Both the position numbers and the translations under genes were made by a program. DNA of 5,686 nt from the NCBI GenBank assembly GCA_003520365.1, contig DOUW01000005.1, positions 6,347 to 12,032 of the forward strand, written 5' to 3'. Within the stretch, counting starts at the first letter, position 1; each line of letters starts with the position of its first letter. The DNA comes from Massilia sp. (GTDB lineage: Bacteria > Pseudomonadota > Gammaproteobacteria > Burkholderiales > Burkholderiaceae_D). Shown here piece after piece: positions 5,306-5,686 of this stretch. The notes under the pieces were generated by a model. It saw only the letters and a program-made list of their open reading frames with translations, was not told the DNA's origin and made no database searches.

Positions 5306-5686
<381 letters not shown>

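Overview
The window is about 5.7 kb of GC-rich bacterial chromosome. It reads as a Betaproteobacterium of the order Burkholderiales, most likely Oxalobacteraceae of the Massilia/Telluria kind. That placement is inferred from protein character, codon use and the gene order rplM-rpsI ... argC-bactofilin-erpA-><-anmK; it was not tested by a search.

Layout. A secreted alpha/beta hydrolase (minus strand, cut by the left edge) is divergent from the rplM-rpsI ribosomal protein operon, and the roughly 320-base gap between them holds a promoter for each side. rplM-rpsI ends in a textbook intrinsic terminator. A cytosolic patatin-like phospholipase follows. Then come argC (arginine biosynthesis), a small bactofilin (polymer-forming cytoskeletal protein) and erpA (A-type iron-sulfur carrier), each on the plus strand with its own leader. 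erpA is convergent with anmK (anhydro-N-acetylmuramic acid kinase, minus strand), of which only the last 48 codons lie in the window.

The genes are housekeeping: translation, arginine synthesis, Fe-S delivery and cell-wall sugar recycling. The lipase and the hydrolase look like accessory enzymes. No classical transposase, phage, CRISPR or defence gene is present.

The unusual part is the 555-base gap between erpA and anmK. It contains two homologous elements of about 142 bp. Each is bounded by inverted REP-like hairpins that start with GTAG, which is a REPIN/BIME architecture. The four hairpins differ in sequence, yet each remains perfectly self-complementary. Both elements sit inside a tandem duplication of about 259 bp (5047-5305 and 5306-5563). 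The first unit carries a decayed 25-base copy of the anmK 3' end, stop codon included. The erpA terminator is itself repeated. The gap is therefore a layered record of duplication and REPIN evolution, and the best target for a second look. Secondary curiosities are a pair of near-perfect AT-rich palindromes upstream of argC and a long inverted repeat between the divergent promoters at the left end.
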